From a virus: DNA of 64,000 bases. The translations under genes were made by a program, and so were the position numbers. The stretch's first letter is position 1. Every line of letters begins with the position of its first letter. Under the pieces are notes generated by a model. It saw only the letters and a list, made by a program, of their open reading frames with translations. It did not search any database and was not told where the DNA came from. Positions 60,687-64,000 of the stretch are shown here, piece by piece. Where the stretch lies: IMG/VR virus record IMGVR_UViG_3300034044_000048, positions 1-64,000 of that record. One strand, given 5' to 3'.

Positions 60687-61670
60687 CTATAATGTTATAT
60701 GCCCCATAGCAAACTCGAAGGGTAGTGTGTAGTCTTTGTTTGTATAATGATAGTTAGTAATTTTTAATATTTCTTCCAATTGAGCTTGCCAATCAAGCAA
60801 TGTTTTGTCAGTTACTTTAAACACATAAGATTGTTTATAATTATCTATTACTATGAAATTAAATTTGAATTTAAAGTCAGTTATATTTTCATAGTTTTCT
60901 TTAACAAGTTTTAAATAAATTGCTGCTTGTAACCAATATTTGTAAAAATCAATAGTTTGTTTAAAATCTATTAAAGATTTATTTGTTGTTTTTAAGTCGT
61001 TAATAGTTACAATTTTATTTTCATAATCAATTGTTAAATTATCAATTATACCATGTAAACCGAAAGGGTAATCTTTTAATTTACATTTTAAATATTTCTC
61101 ATTCTCGACTAAAACTAACTCAAAGCCTGATGAATTAGGTTTAATTAAATTATAAGCTTCTTTATTTGATTTAATAATTTTTACTTTTTCTAAACATATA
61201 TTATAAGTTTCAGTATCTATTTGTGTTTTATTTTTTAATTCACATAAATGTTTAAAATATTCAATATTATTTTTTGTTAATATTTTTTCAATTCTTTTAT
61301 CATCTTCTTTTAAGCTTTGATGTAAATTATTTTCAGATAACCAATTTAAAATTTCTTTTTTATAGTCAGTTAAATCATTACTTGCTTTTTTATTTCTAAA
61401 TATGTCATATAATAATTTTAATGTGTTACCTGTTGGTGTTTTATTTGGTACTATTACAAATTGTTTTTTAAAATTTTTAGGTTCTAATAATAAACAATGT
61501 ATAATCCTACCCTCAACTAGATAGGATTCTAATTTTTCTTCTCTCTTATTAAGTATATAATGAGAGTAAAAAGATGAGGGTAGGAATAATAATTTGTTTA
61601 AACTAGAATAACTAAAATAAAAATCTTTTTTGTAAAATTCTTCTTCTAATTCTAATTTATTTTTTAACAT
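60687..61670 (-). CDS. PD-(D/E)XK nuclease
   Basis: 327 residues from the ATG at 61670 (a start 18 bp upstream is possible). The motifs are of the RecB/RecE/YqaJ-type exonuclease fold: EGRIIH with H58, GIID210, IND225-L-K227 and Q248-A-A-I-Y252 (the QxxxY helix). The N-terminal SYSSLNKLL and PSSFYSHYI is the characteristic helix-turn seen in this class. It probably degrades or processes DNA ends and could act in recombination or host DNA breakdown. The start overlaps the PrimPol stop by 14 bp. It ends in TAG. Confidence 0.8.
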   Translation of the reverse strand: MLKNKLELEEEFYKKDFYFSYSSLNKLLFLPSSFYSHYILNKREEKLESYLVEGRIIHCLLLEPKNFKKQFVIVPNKTPTGNTLKLLYDIFRNKKASNDLTDYKKEILNWLSENNLHQSLKEDDKRIEKILTKNNIEYFKHLCELKNKTQIDTETYNICLEKVKIIKSNKEAYNLIKPNSSGFELVLVENEKYLKCKLKDYPFGLHGIIDNLTIDYENKIVTINDLKTTNKSLIDFKQTIDFYKYWLQAAIYLKLVKENYENITDFKFKFNFIVIDNYKQSYVFKVTDKTLLDWQAQLEEILKITNYHYTNKDYTLPFEFAMGHITL

Positions 61671-62094
61671 AACCAAAATGTTTTTCAAGCCATTTGTTTA
61701 CTTCAGGACTTGTTTTTTTTATTAAGTGTTTATAAGATCTAATATCTTTATCTTTATACCAAACTACATAACCTTTATGAGTTCTTAAATCAAATCCTAA
61801 ACCACTTGTTTTATTTGCTAATTTTTGTTTTCCTGTGTATTTAAACCAAACATGTAACCCATTATTTTTAGTATCATAATTTAAAGTTTTAGAAAACTCA
61901 ATTAACATTTTTTCAGGAATATTATCAAAACCATTTACATTTCCGTGTTTATCTATGTCTATTACAATATATCCTTTAGAGGGTGTTGTTAGTAATGTAT
62001 ATCCTTCTGGAACTTTTCCTTTAAAATATGTTTCATCAGGTAACATCCCCCATTTAATAATGGGTTTTTTATTTTTTCCTAAAAAAGTCTTCAT
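61657..62094 (-). CDS. Minimal primase-polymerase (AEP superfamily)
   Basis: 145 residues from the ATG at 62094, whose A overlaps the previous stop as TAATG; an in-frame ATG 39 bp upstream would give a longer overlap and is less likely. The catalytic pattern of archaeo-eukaryotic primases is present: D46-I-D48 in GYIVIDIDKHG, then GLH81VWFK, then D102 in GFDLRTHKGYVVWY. This is the bifunctional primase/polymerase N-terminal fold without a helicase. It presumably makes primers for the PolB enzyme 2 kb downstream. No helicase is seen in the window, so it may be encoded beyond the right end. Confidence 0.75.
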   Translation of the reverse strand: MKTFLGKNKKPIIKWGMLPDETYFKGKVPEGYTLLTTPSKGYIVIDIDKHGNVNGFDNIPEKMLIEFSKTLNYDTKNNGLHVWFKYTGKQKLANKTSGLGFDLRTHKGYVVWYKDKDIRSYKHLIKKTSPEVNKWLEKHFGYVKK

Positions 62095-62390
62095 TAATAT
62101 ATGTATTGTTTTTTTGCAGTTTTTGTTTTCCAAAAGTTTCCATAATTATTAGCTTTTGCAAAATTAAAAACTCTTTCAAACTCTTTTTCTAAAAAAAATG
62201 AAATTTCATATGATTCTTTTATTAAATTTAAAACATATTCTGAAGTTATCATTTTTTCACCAGGCTCTAATTCATCATTTAAATGACAAATGTATCCTGC
62301 TAATATTACACAATTTCCATTTAAACCGCTTTCTTCATCAGAAAAAGTTAAATGATTTTCATCTATAAATTTTTTTATTTTTTCTTTCAT
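62094..62390 (-). CDS. Small conserved-context protein, unknown
   Basis: 98 residues, acidic and helical, with two cysteines (NCVILAGYICHL near 27-35) that flank a short hydrophobic turn. The middle helix YVLNLIKESYEISFFLEKEFERVFNFAKANN is strongly amphipathic, which suggests a dimerising or partner-binding protein. Its stop is coupled to the PrimPol start, so it may act together with PrimPol. No family recognised. Confidence 0.45.
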   Translation of the reverse strand: MKEKIKKFIDENHLTFSDEESGLNGNCVILAGYICHLNDELEPGEKMITSEYVLNLIKESYEISFFLEKEFERVFNFAKANNYGNFWKTKTAKKQYIY

Positions 62391-62400
62391 TTTTTATGTT

Positions 62401-62598
62401 TTATATGTTACTATATGGATTATTTTCTATCCAATCTTTTAAAAAACTATCTAGTTCTGAGTCGGTCATTCCTAATTCTGAAAATTTATCTCTTCCTCCG
62501 ATTCTTGACCAAGTTTCTTCTGTATTTTCTAAATTGATTTCTTTAACATTATTTTCTAATGCTTCTAATAAATCATCTATTGTTGTCTTTTTTTCCAT
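62401..62598 (-). CDS. Small acidic protein
   Basis: 65 residues, acidic. The first 25 residues are a Leu/Glu helix (IDDLLEALENNVKEINLE), then WSRIGGRDKFSELG and a second acidic helix (LDSFLKDWIENN). Its start overlaps the stop of the 62598 nucleotidyltransferase-like gene (TAATG), so it is translationally coupled. An antitoxin-like or regulator partner of that gene is a possibility suggested only by size, charge and coupling. Confidence 0.45.
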   Translation of the reverse strand: MEKKTTIDDLLEALENNVKEINLENTEETWSRIGGRDKFSELGMTDSELDSFLKDWIENNPYSNI

Positions 62599-63344
62599 TA
62601 TATTTCTGTTATTACATTGTTAATAGTTTCAATTTGTTTTTCTGATATTTCATGGGTTTCTAACCATTTTAAACAAATTTCTTTTACAATTTTTGTATTT
62701 TCAATACTTTTTAATATTGTTTTTTGATATTCTTTTGAATAAGATTCTAATTCATGATTAATAATATTATCAAGCATTGATACATACTTTAATACAATTT
62801 CATCTGTATTATAACCTCTTTTATGATACTTAAAACATCTTACTAATTGTCTTAATAATCTATTTGTTTGCCAAATAGTAGTTGAATAAAAAGCTTCATT
62901 CCATTTATTCCAAGTTGCTTTTTTATTTGGTAAATTTTCACTTAAATTTAAATATTTTTTTGTCTTGATATCGTAACATTTTGCAATAATATCCATATCA
63001 AAAGAAGATATAACAGCAAATGCATTTGTACAACCTTTTTTATATATAATATTTACATCAACACAAGTATTATACTTAAATTTTATAGTTAATAATCCAA
63101 AATTTTTAAAATTGTGACCTTCATAAATGTATCTTTCAGCTTTTCTTTTTTCTTTTTTATCTAACAATTGAAAGTTTTTATTATTATACATTGTATAAAA
63201 TAAAGTATTAAAAGAAGCTTCTGAATATGCAAAAACATCTACATCTTGTCCTTCAAAATAATCTAATAATGAACTTCCTGTTATACAACCATTTATTGGT
63301 TGTTTTTTTATCCACTTTTTTACTTTTTTTATTTGTTTTTTCAT
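62598..63344 (-). CDS. Nucleotidyltransferase-like protein
   Basis: 248 residues. The pol-beta-type nucleotidyltransferase signature is visible: G23-S24 followed by D34-x-D36 (GSSLLDYFEGQDVDVF), and a third carboxylate D96 in VDVNIIY. That spacing fits the minimal NTase core; the remainder is helical and aromatic-rich, with several Trp (KATWNKWNEAF, IWQTNRLL). Substrates cannot be read off: nucleotidyl transfer to RNA, to a protein or to a small molecule is possible. The gene starts 11 bp after a perfect terminator hairpin. Other NTase-related readings (a toxin of a MNT-like pair with the small acidic product) are open. Confidence 0.6.
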   Translation of the reverse strand: MKKQIKKVKKWIKKQPINGCITGSSLLDYFEGQDVDVFAYSEASFNTLFYTMYNNKNFQLLDKKEKRKAERYIYEGHNFKNFGLLTIKFKYNTCVDVNIIYKKGCTNAFAVISSFDMDIIAKCYDIKTKKYLNLSENLPNKKATWNKWNEAFYSTTIWQTNRLLRQLVRCFKYHKRGYNTDEIVLKYVSMLDNIINHELESYSKEYQKTILKSIENTKIVKEICLKWLETHEISEKQIETINNVITEI

Positions 63345-63354
63345 ATTTCATATA

Positions 63355-63380
63355 AAAAGAGGGGATTACTCCCCTCTTTT
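63355..63380 (-). terminator. Leftward terminator before NTase-like gene
   Basis: AAAAGAGGGGA (63355-63365) and TCCCCTCTTTT (63370-63380) are perfectly complementary over 11 bp around loop TTAC, and the minus-strand RNA ends in a short U-run. It lies between the 63397 gene and the 63344 start codon. Confidence 0.8.
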
Positions 63381-63396
63381 GTTAATTAAAAAGTTA

Positions 63397-63888
63397 TTAA
63401 TCTAATAAATCAATTATCTCATGTACTGCTTCTGTGATTTCTTTTACAGTATATATTTTATTTAATTTACAAATTTCTTCTTCAAAAAATAATCCAAATT
63501 CTTCAAAATCTTTTAACACATTAAATCTTTGTAAATAATTATTCACTTTTTTAATAGATTCTTTTTTGTCAGAAGCTTGCATAAAATCTAATGCTTCTTT
63601 TTTTAATTTTTCATTTAATGTTTGTTTTGGTAATTCAGGTTCTTCTATATACACTTCTTTTTTAGAACATAAAAGTTTTATTACTTCTTCTTTAACTTCT
63701 TTAATTGAATCAGCTTGTTTTCCTTTAAAATCTTTACCTTTACACATTTTAGCAAATGTAACAACATATTCAGCTCTTTCTTGTGCTGCTATAAACTCTC
63801 CGTTATAAACAGGTTTTCCATCTTTTGAGATTAAGTATCCTCCATTTTTAATCTCTACTTCATCGCTTTTTAAAAATCTTTTACTCAT
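63397..63888 (-). CDS. Conserved helical protein, unknown
   Basis: 163 residues. N-terminal beta strands (EIKNGGYLISKDGKPVYNGEF) precede helices with AAQERAEYVVTFAKMC and a long charged C-terminal helical half with KKEALDFMQASDKKESIKKVNNYLQRF. Two cysteines are seen near 49 and 73, one near 142. The N-terminal SKDGKPVYNGEF hairpin resembles small early proteins in crAss-like genomes, but I cannot name it. It is closed by its own terminator, so it may be transcribed apart from the genes after it. Confidence 0.45.
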   Translation of the reverse strand: MSKRFLKSDEVEIKNGGYLISKDGKPVYNGEFIAAQERAEYVVTFAKMCKGKDFKGKQADSIKEVKEEVIKLLCSKKEVYIEEPELPKQTLNEKLKKEALDFMQASDKKESIKKVNNYLQRFNVLKDFEEFGLFFEEEICKLNKIYTVKEITEAVHEIIDLLD

Positions 63889-64000
63889 TTTTTATTTATT
63901 TAAAATTTATTTATTGCCTACTCTATAAAGTTTTCAGCTTCCCTTTTTTTAAATTTTTAATTTCACTAAGTTTCTGGAAATAACTTCTCCAATTTTGTTT
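63889..64000. other. Right edge, no gene callable
   Basis: The last 112 bases hold no complete gene. All three leftward frames run into the window edge and end in a stop (at about 63923 in one frame), so the 3' end of a further leftward gene is likely, but the frame cannot be chosen. A short patch at 63921-63950 is richer in G and C than its surroundings. Confidence 0.3.

Noticed and set aside
60678-60689. Perfect 12-base palindrome TAGTATATACTA as an operator
   Set aside because: It consists almost only of A and T in an AT-rich genome and overlaps coding ends; no promoter boxes stand beside it, so it was mentioned but not called.
1-64000. Stop-codon reassignment, known in some crAss-like phages
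   Set aside because: All long genes, including the giants, stay open under the standard code, and TAA, TGA and TAG are all used as plausible stops (TAG ends the PD-(D/E)XK gene).
63889-64000. A partial leftward gene at the right edge
   Set aside because: Three leftward frames are equally possible over so short a stretch, so no frame was called.
1-64000. tRNA genes, CRISPR arrays, insertion sequences and an integrase
   Set aside because: None was seen: no cloverleaf-like GC-rich segment, no regularly spaced repeat array, no transposase or tyrosine/serine recombinase motif, so lysogeny is not supported by this window.

Overview
The window is strongly AT-rich and coding-dense, and it looks like about two thirds of a crAss-like double-stranded DNA phage genome (a podovirus of Bacteroidota). 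The call rests on several things together. A capsid-type gene follows an acidic scaffold-like gene. A 1612-residue muzzle-type tail protein is followed by a run of giant ORFs. One of these carries the DxDxD active-site signature of the crAss-like virion RNA polymerase (residues 2249-2253 of the 33738-45542 product). A second, leftward module holds a family B DNA polymerase, a small primase-polymerase and a PD-(D/E)XK nuclease. A Bacteroidota host is supported by A-rich leaders without a purine-rich Shine-Dalgarno and by one exact TTTG-N19-TAnnTTTG promoter.

Layout. 1-5000: capsid assembly (5'-truncated scaffold-like gene, major capsid candidate, connector/ring-type genes). 5055-13248: cysteine-rich surface/adhesion cassette (a six-Asp-box propeller protein, two proteins sharing an anchor motif, an FN3 protein, a glycine-rich adhesin-like protein), bounded by strong terminators. 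13350-14718: a DEDDy exonuclease with a zinc ribbon, a promoter, and a small conserved gene. 14715-21144: ring-type tail proteins and the muzzle. 21196-56057: seven more genes, almost all very large, which are probably cargo proteins packaged in the virion and ejected with the DNA. 56078-56105: bidirectional terminator between convergent modules. 56199-63888: leftward early/replication module with small membrane genes, PolB, nuclease, PrimPol and a nucleotidyltransferase-like gene.

Two features stand out. First, five consecutive cargo proteins (29089-56057, 8976 residues) contain only nine cysteines, and eight of them lie within five residues of a protein end. The first protein has one only at its C-terminus, the last only at its N-terminus, and the three between have one at each end. 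This is what a head-to-tail cysteine-linked chain would look like. Second, the polymerase-bearing polypeptide ends in three domains associated with NAD/ADP-ribose or nucleotide chemistry (SLOG-like, NADAR/YbiA-like and a macro-like GDN domain), and three of the giant proteins carry four zincin-type metallopeptidase motifs. The cargo therefore looks like a delivered polyvalent counter-defence and transcription package.

All family assignments are from reading the sequence by eye; no database search was possible. No tRNA, CRISPR array, integrase or insertion sequence was seen.
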